Assembly (NCBI GenBank): GCA_900548315.1 | Contig: URJU01000097.1 | Coordinates: 1-7,999, forward strand | Origin: an uncultured Coprococcus sp. | GTDB lineage: Bacteria; Bacillota; Clostridia; Lachnospirales; Lachnospiraceae | Direction of reading: 5' to 3' | DNA: 7,999 nt | In this document: in pieces, positions 1-6,352 of the stretch | Layout: the number at the start of each line of letters is the position of its first letter | How positions within the stretch are numbered: the stretch's first letter is position 1 | Made by a program: the position numbers and the translations under genes | Notes under the pieces: generated by a model | What the model was told of the DNA's origin: nothing | The model's database searches: none | Seen by the model: the letters and a program-made list of their open reading frames with translations, nothing else

Positions 1-51
1 ATACGAGATTACTACGCGTCTCGTGGGCTCGGAGATGTGTATAAGAGACAG
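1..51. other. Untrimmed Illumina Nextera i7 adapter (non-genomic)
   Basis: This stretch is synthetic. Bases 1-9 (ATACGAGAT) are the 3' end of the P7 flow-cell sequence. Bases 10-17 (TACTACGC) sit where the 8-base i7 barcode belongs. Bases 18-32 (GTCTCGTGGGCTCGG) are the Nextera read-2 linker. Bases 33-51 are the 19-base Tn5 mosaic end, AGATGTGTATAAGAGACAG. The order and lengths match a Nextera i7 primer plus transposon end with no mismatch that I can see. The window therefore begins at a contig end, and real genome sequence starts at base 52. Any protein or repeat called here is an artefact. Confidence 0.98.
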
Positions 52-1307
52 AGTGCAAACACAACCCTGCCGCCGACCTCCAGGAAACCATTTATCATGG
101 AGAATAGCACATCCCCCATGCCGTTTAAGGCACCTCTCAACGTATAGATAGTTCCAAGTGCAACATACATGCTGCCCGATATCACCATTCCCTTTGCGCC
201 AAGGCGGATAACCTCCTGATCCGTCACGAAGAAATGAATGATGTTTTCTCTGAAAAGCAGTATTGCAACAAAGAGTACAGCGCTCAAACCTATTGTTATG
301 CATTCCGCCTGCCATACAGCCTTTTTTATTCTGTCATATTGCTCTGCTCCAATGTTCTGTCCGGCAAATGTCGAAAGTGCAAGCCCAAGCGACGAAAATG
401 GCTGGAATACTATCCCCTCCACCTTTCCGGTTGCAGTGTAAGCTGCCATGACCGCAGGACCATATCCATTTATAAGCGCCTGAAGAAGTGAGCACGATAT
501 GGATATCATAGAAGTCTGGACTGCCATCGGAAGTCCTATCTTGAAATCTGCTTTTAATATACTGTGATCCACCCTAAAGTCTTCTCGTCTGAGTTTGAAA
601 TATGAATTGGTTTTCACTGCATATATTATCGAGCCTATTCCCGAGACAATCTGGCTGAATACAGTTGCATACGCAGCTCCGGCAACTCCCATATCCAGAT
701 ATACCACAAATATTATGTCCAGCACTGCATTTATAACTGATGCGATCATTAGGAATATCAGCGGAGTTCTCGAATCACCAAGAGCCCGCAGTATTGAAGA
801 TATTCCATTATATACCGCAACTGCCACCGTAAAGGCACAGGTTATCTTCATATATGTATACGCGTATGGAACTGTCTCCGCAGGCGTGTTCATAAGCCTG
901 ATGAGCGGCCCCGTAAGGCAGACCCCTAGCACACTCATGAGCAAGCCAACTCCCAATATCACGTAAATGGAATTTGCTATGGCTTTTCGCACAAGATCAT
1001 CACGCTTTGCACCAAAATACTTCGCTATGACAACACCTATCCCAGCTGCCATCCCACTACACAAAGAAAAGAACAGAAAACTTATCATTCCAACCGAACC
1101 GACTCCTCCAAGGGCATTTGCCCCAAGATGCCTTCCGACAACCACTGAATCTACCACACTGTAGACCTGCTGAAACAGGTTACCTATGAGCAAAGGCATC
1201 GAGAACTTCATGATAAGTTTCAGACTGTTCCCTTCTGTCATATCCATCACATGTTCTTTTCTATTTAATTGTTTCTCTGATACTGTACTGTTCAATACTT
1301 TCTCCAC
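52..1307 (-). CDS. MATE family multidrug efflux transporter, 3' end cut off by contig end
   Basis: This is an inner-membrane drug/cation antiporter of the multi-antimicrobial extrusion family, which exports toxic organic compounds using a sodium or proton gradient. The substrate cannot be told. The protein opens its conserved part with MTEGNSLKLIMKFSMPLLIG and NLFQQVYSVVDSVVVGRHLG, the usual first-helix signature. A second-half repeat (GQNIGAEQYDRIKKAVWQAE) and many hydrophobic segments follow. Counting from an upstream ATG at 1325, about 424 residues are genuine; homologues are usually near 450, so roughly the last helix is missing. The open frame continues into the adapter and stops at a TAG made by the barcode (12-14), which adds a false tail LCLLYTSPSPRDA. 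Start choice: GTG at 1307-1305 has AGAGGAG six bases upstream, while the ATG at 1325 has no ribosome site. An internal ATG at 1247, just before the conserved MTEG, is a third option. It is transcribed alone as far as can be seen. Confidence 0.93.
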
Positions 1308-1313
1308 TATGTT

Positions 1314-1320
1314 CTCCTCT
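1314..1320 (-). promoter_or_regulatory. Ribosome binding site deciding the MATE start
   Basis: AGAGGAG on the minus strand lies six bases before an in-frame GTG (1307-1305). It falls inside the longer reading frame that begins with ATG at 1325, which lacks any purine-rich site upstream. This favours the GTG start, giving a protein six residues shorter. Confidence 0.55.
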
Positions 1321-1523
1321 GACATTCATATATTACGTCTTATTCTTTCTGATCATTCACCCATACATAGTCTCGCAGTATCTTCTTTATACAATACAAA
1401 TAATGCACATATTCTAATACATGCATATATAACCCTCTTATCTGCTAACCCGTTACAGCATCATAACACATATATAATAATGAGCAACAGCTAATTAGCT
1501 AATAAACTCAAGTTACGTTCCTT

Positions 1524-1628
1524 TTAGTTCTCAATATAGTCGATATAATCACTCTCATCAGCAAATAACTGATACTGACCGTCCACATATCCCATATAAC
1601 CCTCTGACACGAAATAACCTTTTAACAT
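1524..1628 (-). CDS. Small 34-residue protein of unknown function
   Basis: An ATG at 1628 is preceded by a near-perfect Shine-Dalgarno AGGAGGTG (1634-1641) at five bases, the strongest ribosome site in the window. The frame runs 34 codons to TAA at 1524. The peptide starts MLKGYFVSEG, contains YMGYVDGQYQLFADE and ends DYIDYIEN. It is rich in tyrosine and aspartate/glutamate, acidic towards the C-terminus, and has no membrane segment, signal peptide or cysteine. The pattern of a short glycine/tyrosine turn (GYMGYVDG), a strand (QYQLFA) and an acidic tail reminds me of very small conserved proteins in Lachnospiraceae genomes, but I cannot confirm this. It stands alone between the MATE gene (same strand, downstream) and the divergent fructokinase. 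No function can be given. Chance occurrence is possible, but the ribosome site and amino-acid composition argue for a real gene. Confidence 0.7.
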   Translation of the reverse strand: MLKGYFVSEGYMGYVDGQYQLFADESDYIDYIEN

Positions 1629-1650
1629 AATGACACCTCCTGCGTTCCCT

Positions 1651-1675
1651 GATATAGCACATCTTACTTTGTCAA
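1651..1675 (-). promoter_or_regulatory. Possible promoter of the 34-aa gene
   Basis: On the minus strand a perfect -35 hexamer TTGACA (1670-1675) is followed by TGC-TATATC (-10 at 1651-1656), an extended -10 form. The spacer of 13 is too short for both boxes to be used together, so either the extended -10 works alone or another -10 is used. Transcripts starting here would have a very short leader before the AGGAGGTG site. Confidence 0.3.
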
Positions 1676-1724
1676 GTGTCCAAAAAAATGTACATCATGT
1701 TACTGTTTTTTCGCACCATTATGC

Positions 1725-1753
1725 GTGACATGTATCGGTCTCCATATTATAAT
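1725..1753 (+). promoter_or_regulatory. Sigma-A type promoter of the ROK fructokinase
   Basis: GTGACA (1725-1730, five of six consensus bases) and a perfect TATAAT (1748-1753) are separated by 17 bases. Transcription would start near 1760, about 50 bases before the coding start. This promoter overlaps the longer open frame that could be read from GTG at 1725, which rules that start out. I see no clear operator around it. Confidence 0.8.
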
Positions 1754-1800
1754 AGATATAACTTTTTTATATTATTTTATGCTGTCTTACTGCAGCGATG

Positions 1801-1806
1801 AGGAGG
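1801..1806 (+). promoter_or_regulatory. Ribosome binding site of the fructokinase
   Basis: AGGAGG lies five bases before ATG at 1812 and fixes the start. Open frame continues upstream but has no such site. Confidence 0.85.
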
Positions 1807-1811
1807 AAAAT

Positions 1812-2666
1812 ATGTACTACGGAGCGCTCGAAGCTGGCGGTACCAAGATGGTATGCGCAATAGGCGATGAAAACAAGAACATCATAGACAGAATATCTAT
1901 TCCAACAGATACGCCTGATCAATCTGTTCCTGTCATGATAGACTATTTTAAGAAACACAACATATCAGCACTTGGCATAGGAACATTCGGACCGGCAAAT
2001 GTAAACCAGAATTCCCCATCATATGGAACCATTTTAAAGAGTCCTAAGAAAGCATGGGAGGGATTCAATTTCTATAAAACATTCAGTGAGGCTCTTAAGT
2101 GTCTGGTTGTTGTGGATACAGACGTAAATGCAGCTGCATGGGGCGAATTTCTATTCGGCGCATTAAAAGGACTTCACTCTGGAATGTATCTCACCATAGG
2201 TACCGGTATAGGTGGCGGCGTGATAGCTGACGGACATCTCATCCACGGCATGATGCATCCGGAAACTGGTCATATCCTCATACCTAGACGTGATGGCGAT
2301 GACACGCCATGTTCATGCCGTTTTCATCAGAATTGTGCTGAAGGTCTGGCTGCGGGACCTATGCTGGAGCGAAGAACCGGGATGAAGGGCAAAGATATCC
2401 CCGCAGACTCATCTGTATGGGATCTGGAAGCATACTATATAGCAGAAGCTCTTGTAAACTATACCATGTGCTACTCTGTTGAAAGGATAGTCCTTGGGGG
2501 AGGCGTCATGTCCAATGAATTTCTGTTTCCTATGATCCGCAAATATTACACCGAACTTCTCTCCGGATACATTGATATGCCACAGGTAAAGGATCCGGAC
2601 ACGTATATTGTACCTGCAAAGCTTGAAGGCAACCAGGGTATCATCGGAGCTATGAACCTGTTCTAA
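1812..2666 (+). CDS. ROK family fructokinase
   Basis: This is a cytoplasmic sugar kinase that probably phosphorylates fructose with ATP to fructose 6-phosphate (EC 2.7.1.4), feeding glycolysis. It has 284 residues, normal for the ScrK/GmuE-like fructokinase branch of the ROK family. Visible motifs are the N-terminal phosphate loop EAGGTK (7-12), GIGTFGP (55-61), DTDVNAAAWGE (102-112) with likely catalytic base Asp104, and the second phosphate loop TIGTGIGGG (128-136). A zinc site is formed by His154 in HPETGHI with Cys169, His172 and Cys175 in CSCRFHQNCAEGLAAGP, a spacing typical of ROK fructokinases rather than of glucokinases. The C-terminus GNQGIIGAMNLF is also typical of the family. The ATG at 1812 follows AGGAGG by five bases. 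The gene is a single unit with its own promoter and a strong terminator. No sugar transporter adjoins it, so fructose as substrate rests on family resemblance; mannose or another hexose is possible. Confidence 0.92.
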   Translation: MYYGALEAGGTKMVCAIGDENKNIIDRISIPTDTPDQSVPVMIDYFKKHNISALGIGTFGPANVNQNSPSYGTILKSPKKAWEGFNFYKTFSEALKCLVVVDTDVNAAAWGEFLFGALKGLHSGMYLTIGTGIGGGVIADGHLIHGMMHPETGHILIPRRDGDDTPCSCRFHQNCAEGLAAGPMLERRTGMKGKDIPADSSVWDLEAYYIAEALVNYTMCYSVERIVLGGGVMSNEFLFPMIRKYYTELLSGYIDMPQVKDPDTYIVPAKLEGNQGIIGAMNLF

Positions 2667-2682
2667 ACCGGAAACTATACAC

Positions 2683-2730
2683 ACAAACACCCCATAATCT
2701 CATTTACAAATGAAATTATGGGGTGTTTGT
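2683..2730 (+). terminator. Strong hairpin terminator between fructokinase and uppP
   Basis: A 16-base left arm (2683-2698, ACAAACACCCCATAAT) pairs perfectly with 2715-2730. A C/A mismatch and six further pairs (TCATTT/AAATGA) lie inside. The hairpin starts 16 bases after the fructokinase stop, and the plus strand continues into a T-rich run (TATATTTTTAT). Between convergent genes it may stop transcription from both sides, but the minus-strand side lacks a good T run, so its main job is probably the fructokinase. Confidence 0.9.
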
Positions 2731-2770
2731 TATATTTTTATCCAATTTCTGTATCGTATTATCTGAAAAC

Positions 2771-3607
2771 CTACGCAAAGAAGGCAAAATACAAAAGAAC
2801 TATAACTCCAAGAACTATTCTGTACCATCCAAATATCTTGAAATCATGTTTCTTGATGTAGCCCATAAGGAATTTGATCACCACAATAGAAACAAGATAT
2901 GCCACTACACATCCTATTATAAGTATAGCAAGCTCTGCACTGGTGAATGAAAGTCCAAACTTTATGAGCTTAAGTGCACTGAGGCCAAACATGACTGGAA
3001 CTGCGAGGAAAAATGTAAATTCCGCAGCTGCCACTCTGGATACGCCCAAAAGCAATGCGCCTATGATGGTCGCACCTGAACGTGAAGTTCCCGGGATGAT
3101 TGAAAGCACCTGGAACATTCCTATGAAAAAAGCGGTTTTGTATGTAATATCATTCAGAGTCTCAACCTTAGGTGTCCTGGTCTTATTCCAGTTCTCGATC
3201 ACGATAAATGCAATTCCATAAAATATAAGAGCTATCGATATGACCACTGCGGTGTGCAGATGAGCCTCAATAAAATCATCAAACAATAACGTAACTACGG
3301 CTCCCGGTATACAGGCAACAACCGTCTTAAACCACATGCTCCATGTATCCTTCTTGAATACCGACTGTGTCTTATCTTTCATCTGGAACGGCCACATCTT
3401 GTTCCAAAAAATAGTTACTACCGCAAGTATTGCGCCAAGCTGTATGATGACAAAGAACATATCCTTAAAACTGTCGCTGGCATCAAGCGTGATAAACTCA
3501 TCCACCAAAAGCATATGACCTGTACTGCTGATAGGCAGCCACTCTGTGATTCCCTCAACGATACCAAGGAACACTACCTTAAGTATCTCAATAAAACTAA
3601 GTGCCAT
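2771..3607 (-). CDS. uppP: Undecaprenyl-diphosphatase (BacA/UppP family)
   Basis: This integral membrane enzyme removes a phosphate from undecaprenyl diphosphate (EC 3.6.1.27), recycling the lipid carrier for peptidoglycan and other wall polymers. Extra copies are known to raise bacitracin resistance. The 278-residue length is normal for the family. The catalytic motif near the N-terminus is GIVEGITEWLPISSTGHMLL (15-34), giving the glutamates Glu18 and Glu22 plus Ser28 and His31. The second motif PGTSRSGATIIGALLLG (172-188) supplies Arg176. Both agree with the E. coli enzyme by one or two positions. Seven or eight hydrophobic segments can be picked out. ATG at 3607 has AGGAG (3615-3619) seven bases upstream. 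It is followed by TAG and then the shared hairpin. The gene lies 192 bases downstream of the glycosylase gene on the same strand. I found no convincing promoter or terminator in that gap. Confidence 0.96.
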   Translation of the reverse strand: MALSFIEILKVVFLGIVEGITEWLPISSTGHMLLVDEFITLDASDSFKDMFFVIIQLGAILAVVTIFWNKMWPFQMKDKTQSVFKKDTWSMWFKTVVACIPGAVVTLLFDDFIEAHLHTAVVISIALIFYGIAFIVIENWNKTRTPKVETLNDITYKTAFFIGMFQVLSIIPGTSRSGATIIGALLLGVSRVAAAEFTFFLAVPVMFGLSALKLIKFGLSFTSAELAILIIGCVVAYLVSIVVIKFLMGYIKKHDFKIFGWYRIVLGVIVLLYFAFFA

Positions 3608-3799
3608 TTTTTCTCTCCTTTTGATCCGACCTTAATCTCTGATTATCTTGCTACAGCCTTTTGTATCATTGTATCTGAATTGTCAGTGTCAGCCGGCTGC
3701 GTCCTTTATAATAACATATTCTGCTATATTGTACATCATTCTTTTTTAAGCTTTAGAAAATGTTGAGATTCTGCTTACATTATATCTACATTTGAGCAG
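3608..3799. other. Gap between glycosylase and uppP, no gene seen
   Basis: The 192 bases hold the uppP ribosome site and AT-rich sequence such as TTTATAATAACATA, but no -35/-10 pair of acceptable spacing in the minus direction and no hairpin terminator after the glycosylase stop. An 8-base palindrome AGCCGGCT is present without further structure. Whether uppP has its own promoter here or is read through from the glycosylase gene is open. Confidence 0.4.
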
Positions 3800-4366
3800 T
3801 TATATTTGGCTTTTACCACCCGTCTTTTGAAAAGTTTCAAGAGATTTACAGCTATCCGGAATGGCCGTCCCCCAGATCTCAACCAGCTTATCCACAGAAA
3901 ATGCTGCATTTGCAGGGCTTGTGGATGGAAGTATCACCGGTTCTATATCGAGTTCTTTCTGCTGGTATTTTGAAAAATACTTCCCGGATGTCTTTCCATT
4001 ACATATGACCTTTGTCACCTTCGATGAACTGATTATTTTCCCAAGATCTGTAGGAATTACATTTTTTATGCTGCTGTCACTTGAACCTATTATGTCGCAG
4101 CTGTATATGGTGTCCCAGAGTGCAATGTGATGTGCATGAAGCATAATCTTCTTCTCATCAATGGTGGTTGGGAGTTCTTCCCCCAGCACCCTGCTCATAA
4201 CCTTCCAGAATCTGTTCTGGGGATGTCCATAAAAGAACATCTGCTCTCTGGACTTCACTGATGGCAGACTTCCCAATATAAGGATCTCCGAATCATCATC
4301 ATAAAGCGGTGGAAATGGATGTACTATATGCTCATATTTTTGTGATTTTTTGTTCTGTGATCCCAT
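3800..4366 (-). CDS. DNA-deoxyinosine (hypoxanthine) glycosylase, UDG superfamily family 6 type
   Basis: This is a base-excision repair enzyme that likely removes hypoxanthine, the deaminated form of adenine, from DNA, leaving an abasic site. With the chosen start it has 188 residues and a single globular domain without membrane segments. Motifs seen: ILGSLPSVKSREQ (30-42), then FYGHPQNRFWKVM (45-57), LWDTI (83-87), NGKTSG (123-128) and the second active-site motif LPSTSPANA (147-155). The GS-P-S-KSR plus YGHPQNRFW combination separates it from classical Ung and from Mug. Uracil may also be a substrate; activity cannot be read from sequence. Start: ATG at 4366 has GGGAGG seven bases upstream, while an in-frame ATG at 4390 has none, so the eight-residue longer version is unlikely. 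The C-terminal 15 residues (after about 173) are polar and probably disordered. It is divergent from the NSS transporter gene. Confidence 0.88.
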   Translation of the reverse strand: MGSQNKKSQKYEHIVHPFPPLYDDDSEILILGSLPSVKSREQMFFYGHPQNRFWKVMSRVLGEELPTTIDEKKIMLHAHHIALWDTIYSCDIIGSSDSSIKNVIPTDLGKIISSSKVTKVICNGKTSGKYFSKYQQKELDIEPVILPSTSPANAAFSVDKLVEIWGTAIPDSCKSLETFQKTGGKSQI

Positions 4367-4373
4367 AACTCTG

Positions 4374-4379
4374 CCTCCC
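4374..4379 (-). promoter_or_regulatory. Ribosome binding site deciding the glycosylase start
   Basis: GGGAGG on the minus strand precedes ATG 4366-4364 by seven bases. It lies inside the longer frame from ATG 4390, which itself has no site. Confidence 0.75.
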
Positions 4380-4462
4380 TTGTCGGACATCTATCCATAA
4401 TAAATTCAGGCTCATTTTTAATACACAACCATTTTTGCCTAATATATTGTAATCTGCATGTT

Positions 4463-4503
4463 GGTGATGCGCAAGGGTAATGCGCAAGAGGGTAATGCGC
4501 AGG
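4463..4503 (+). repeat. Three ATGCGCA direct repeats upstream of the NSS transporter promoter
   Basis: Three near-identical units follow one another: GGTGATGCGCAA (4463-4474), GGGTAATGCGCAAGA (4475-4489) and GGGTAATGCGCAGG (4490-4503). The shared core ATGCGCA starts at 4467, 4480 and 4495, so spacing is 13 and 15 bases. Each core contains the palindrome TGCGCA. The array ends 11 bases before the -35 box of the NSS promoter, where an activator or a co-operative repressor could bind. It also lies about 100 bases upstream of the divergent glycosylase gene, so it could serve that side instead. Confidence 0.6.
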
Positions 4504-4514
4504 AAACAATTTAA

Positions 4515-4543
4515 TTTACATCCAAAACAAATTCATGTATATT
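4515..4543 (+). promoter_or_regulatory. Sigma-A type promoter of the NSS transporter
   Basis: TTTACA (4515-4520, five of six) and TATATT (4538-4543, five of six) are spaced by exactly 17 bases. Transcription would begin near 4550, leaving a leader of roughly 80 bases. The leader holds a 7-base direct repeat CACGATA (4565-4571 and 4574-4580) and a G-rich patch, but no riboswitch that I recognise. Confidence 0.7.
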
Positions 4544-4632
4544 AATAAAGTTAACGCATTTTCGCACGATACTCACGATATTAAGGAGATCTGGCGCGGT
4601 GCGGGGACAAACATATTTGGAGGGAATATTAC

Positions 4633-5955
4633 ATGAAAACCAGAGAATCTTTTAACAACAAATGGGGGTTCATCCTTGCCTGCATCGGCTCTGCCGTGGG
4701 AATGGGCAACATCTGGATGTTTCCCACAAGGGTCTCCATGTACGGGGGCGGATCTTATCTCATCCCCTATTTTATATTTGTAGTACTTATAGGATTTACC
4801 GGAGTCATTGGCGAGATGAGTTTTGGCCGGGCTACAAGGTCTGGACCAATCGACGCATTTGGAATCGCTATGGAACGAAAAGGGAAACGAAAACTTGGAG
4901 AGCTGCTCGGCGGAATACCTGTGCTCGGTGCCCTTGCAATGGCGATCGGTTACACCGTAGTCATGGGATGGATACTCAAGTATATGATCGGTGCTTTCAC
5001 CGGAAGCACGCTGTCTCCGGCTGACATAGACGGATTCAGTGCTGAATTTGGCGGCATGGCCTCTGCATTTGGCAATAATATGTGGCAGATTATAGCCCTC
5101 GTCATAGGAATCGTCATCCTCATGTTTGGAGTAGGGAATGGCATCGAAAAGGCAAATAAGATCCTGATGCCTGCATTCTTTGTGTTGTTCATCATTCTGG
5201 CTATATACGCGGCATGCCAGCCGGGTGCAATAGATGGATACAAATACATATTCCGCATAGAACCAAAGGTTCTCGCGGATCCAAAAACATGGATATTTGC
5301 CCTGGGACAGGCATTCTTCTCACTGTCTGTCGCGGGAAACGGAACTCTGATATACGGCTCCTACCTTCCCGACAGCGAGGACATTCCGGAAGCTGCCGGA
5401 CGCGTGGCCCTCTTCGATACCATTGCTGCCATGCTTGCAGCGCTTGTCATCATACCTGCCATGGCGACTGCCGGGGCTCAACTAAACCAGGGAGGTCCCG
5501 GATTGCTGTTCATCTTCCTGCCTTGTCTGTTCAAATCAATGCCGGGAGGATATATCATAGCGATCATCTTCTTTGTGGCTGTGTTTATGGCTGGACTGTC
5601 ATCGCTTATAAATCTATATGAAGCACCGATTGCAACTGTTCAGGAAAAATTGAGCGTCGGCAGAAAACCCGCATGCGCCATCATTGGTGCCATTGCAGTT
5701 GTCGTGTCAATCTGCATACAGGGTATCGTGTCAGACTGGATGGATATTCTGTCCATCTACATCTGCCCGCTCGGCGCAGGACTTGCCGGAATCATGTTTT
5801 TCTGGGTATGTGGCAAAAAATATGTTGAGGAGCAGGTCAACACAGGAAGAGAAAAGAAATTCACGGAGAAATTCGTTCCTATCTGCAAATACATCTACTG
5901 TCCTGTATGTCTTCTCGTATTGATACTTGGTATCCTGCTCGGGGGTATCGGCTAA
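4633..5955 (+). CDS. Sodium-dependent transporter, NSS (SLC6/LeuT-like) family
   Basis: This inner-membrane symporter should import an amino acid or related small molecule with sodium; the substrate is unknown. It has 440 residues and about 11 hydrophobic segments, the usual short bacterial NSS form. TM1 carries GSAVGMGNIW (19-28) with the broken helix around the first sodium site, followed by YGGGSYLIPY (37-46). TM6 has GQAFFSLSVAGNGTLIYGSY (225-244), with the unwound SLSVAGNG stretch. TM8 has MAGLSSLINLYEAP (319-332), whose paired serines match the second sodium site of LeuT. Glu61 (GEMSFGRA) corresponds to the buried TM2 glutamate. Odd point: Met29 replaces the extracellular-gate arginine (LeuT Arg30, normally GNIWRFP). 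ATG at 4633 has GGAGGG (4619-4624) eight bases upstream. It has its own promoter and terminator and stands alone. NSS membership is near certain. Confidence 0.95.
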   Translation: MKTRESFNNKWGFILACIGSAVGMGNIWMFPTRVSMYGGGSYLIPYFIFVVLIGFTGVIGEMSFGRATRSGPIDAFGIAMERKGKRKLGELLGGIPVLGALAMAIGYTVVMGWILKYMIGAFTGSTLSPADIDGFSAEFGGMASAFGNNMWQIIALVIGIVILMFGVGNGIEKANKILMPAFFVLFIILAIYAACQPGAIDGYKYIFRIEPKVLADPKTWIFALGQAFFSLSVAGNGTLIYGSYLPDSEDIPEAAGRVALFDTIAAMLAALVIIPAMATAGAQLNQGGPGLLFIFLPCLFKSMPGGYIIAIIFFVAVFMAGLSSLINLYEAPIATVQEKLSVGRKPACAIIGAIAVVVSICIQGIVSDWMDILSIYICPLGAGLAGIMFFWVCGKKYVEEQVNTGREKKFTEKFVPICKYIYCPVCLLVLILGILLGGIG

Positions 5956-5961
5956 ACATAT

Positions 5962-6021
5962 AAAAGCAGCCTGACGGATCATCACCATGTATAACATTGG
6001 TGATGTACGCAGACTGCTTTT
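5962..6021. terminator. Bidirectional hairpin terminator between NSS transporter and 97-aa gene
   Basis: An outer stem AAAAGCAG/CTGCTTTT (5962-5969 with 6014-6021) and an inner stem CATCACCA/TGGTGATG (5980-5987 with 5998-6005) form one long imperfect hairpin around the loop TGTATAACAT. The middle can add CTG/CAG and CG/CG pairs with small bulges. On the plus strand it runs into TTTTTCTTATTTTTTG, seven bases after the NSS stop codon. On the minus strand it runs into TTTTATATGTTT, 38 bases past the end of the 97-aa gene. It can therefore serve both convergent units. Confidence 0.88.
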
Positions 6022-6058
6022 TCTTATTTTTTGTTATTCAGCACTCAGATATGTTCGT

Positions 6059-6352
6059 TTATTCATCATCCGAAAGTCCAAATCCCTCTTCCAGGAACCT
6101 GTTCCACTCGGCATTGTTGCTCTCAAGTTTTTTCTTCTGCATGATCCTGTTTCTATCTGTGAGGATGGAAAGCATCTCATCCACAATCTCCTCAAGCGGC
6201 AGTTCCTGGTAATGCGACAGGTATCCTATCATCCTTCCGGCAGTGAAGTCGGTGTTCAGATTCTTTGTTATGAGGTCACAAAATTCCTCTGGATACCCCC
6301 GGTCAAGCATCATATCATATAGTTCCATGCTCATCTCTGATCTCGGTTTCAT
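6059..6352 (-). CDS. Conserved-looking 97-residue soluble protein, unknown function
   Basis: The product is a small, mostly helical, acidic protein with no membrane segment, signal peptide, cysteine pair or known catalytic motif. It begins MKPRSEMSMELYDMMLDRGY. Notable stretches are GYPEEFCDLITKNLNTDFTA (19-38), RMIGYLSHYQELPLEEIVDE (40-59) and the lysine-rich IMQKKKLES. The acidic tail ends GFGLSDDE. I have the impression that similar proteins are common in Lachnospiraceae as uncharacterised genes, but cannot name a family. The start ATG overlaps the flippase-like gene's TGA as ATGA, and GGAAGGAG lies six bases upstream inside that gene's end. Translation is therefore probably coupled, with roughly matched amounts of both proteins. 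A role linked to the membrane partner is inferred from this arrangement only. Confidence 0.85.
   Translation of the reverse strand: MKPRSEMSMELYDMMLDRGYPEEFCDLITKNLNTDFTAGRMIGYLSHYQELPLEEIVDEMLSILTDRNRIMQKKKLESNNAEWNRFLEEGFGLSDDE

Noticed and set aside
234..1164. Several plus-strand reading frames opposite the MATE gene
   Set aside because: They are antisense shadows of a clear membrane protein gene and encode no recognisable domains.
1489..1500. Perfect 12-base palindrome AGCTAATTAGCT after the 34-aa gene
   Set aside because: It is AT-rich without a T run or a loop, so it is a poor terminator, and it may occur by chance.
1725..1811. 29-residue N-terminal extension of the fructokinase
   Set aside because: A well-spaced sigma-A promoter lies within this stretch, AGGAGG immediately precedes ATG 1812, and ROK proteins begin at about that point.
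4463..4503. ATGCGCA array as a CRISPR or phage-type repeat
   Set aside because: Units adjoin one another with no spacers, there are only three, and no cas genes are present.
4550..4632. Riboswitch in the NSS leader
   Set aside because: The leader is only about 80 bases, has no multi-stem fold or known aptamer core, and no terminator hairpin.
4583..4655. Leader peptide (GTG 4599, 18 codons) before the NSS gene
   Set aside because: AAGGAG is about ten bases away, the frame overlaps the transporter start, and no residue bias or attenuator hairpin is seen.
5731..5997. Minus-strand frame of 88 codons opposite the NSS gene end
   Set aside because: It is antisense to conserved transmembrane coding sequence, runs across the terminator hairpin, and has no ribosome site or known domain.
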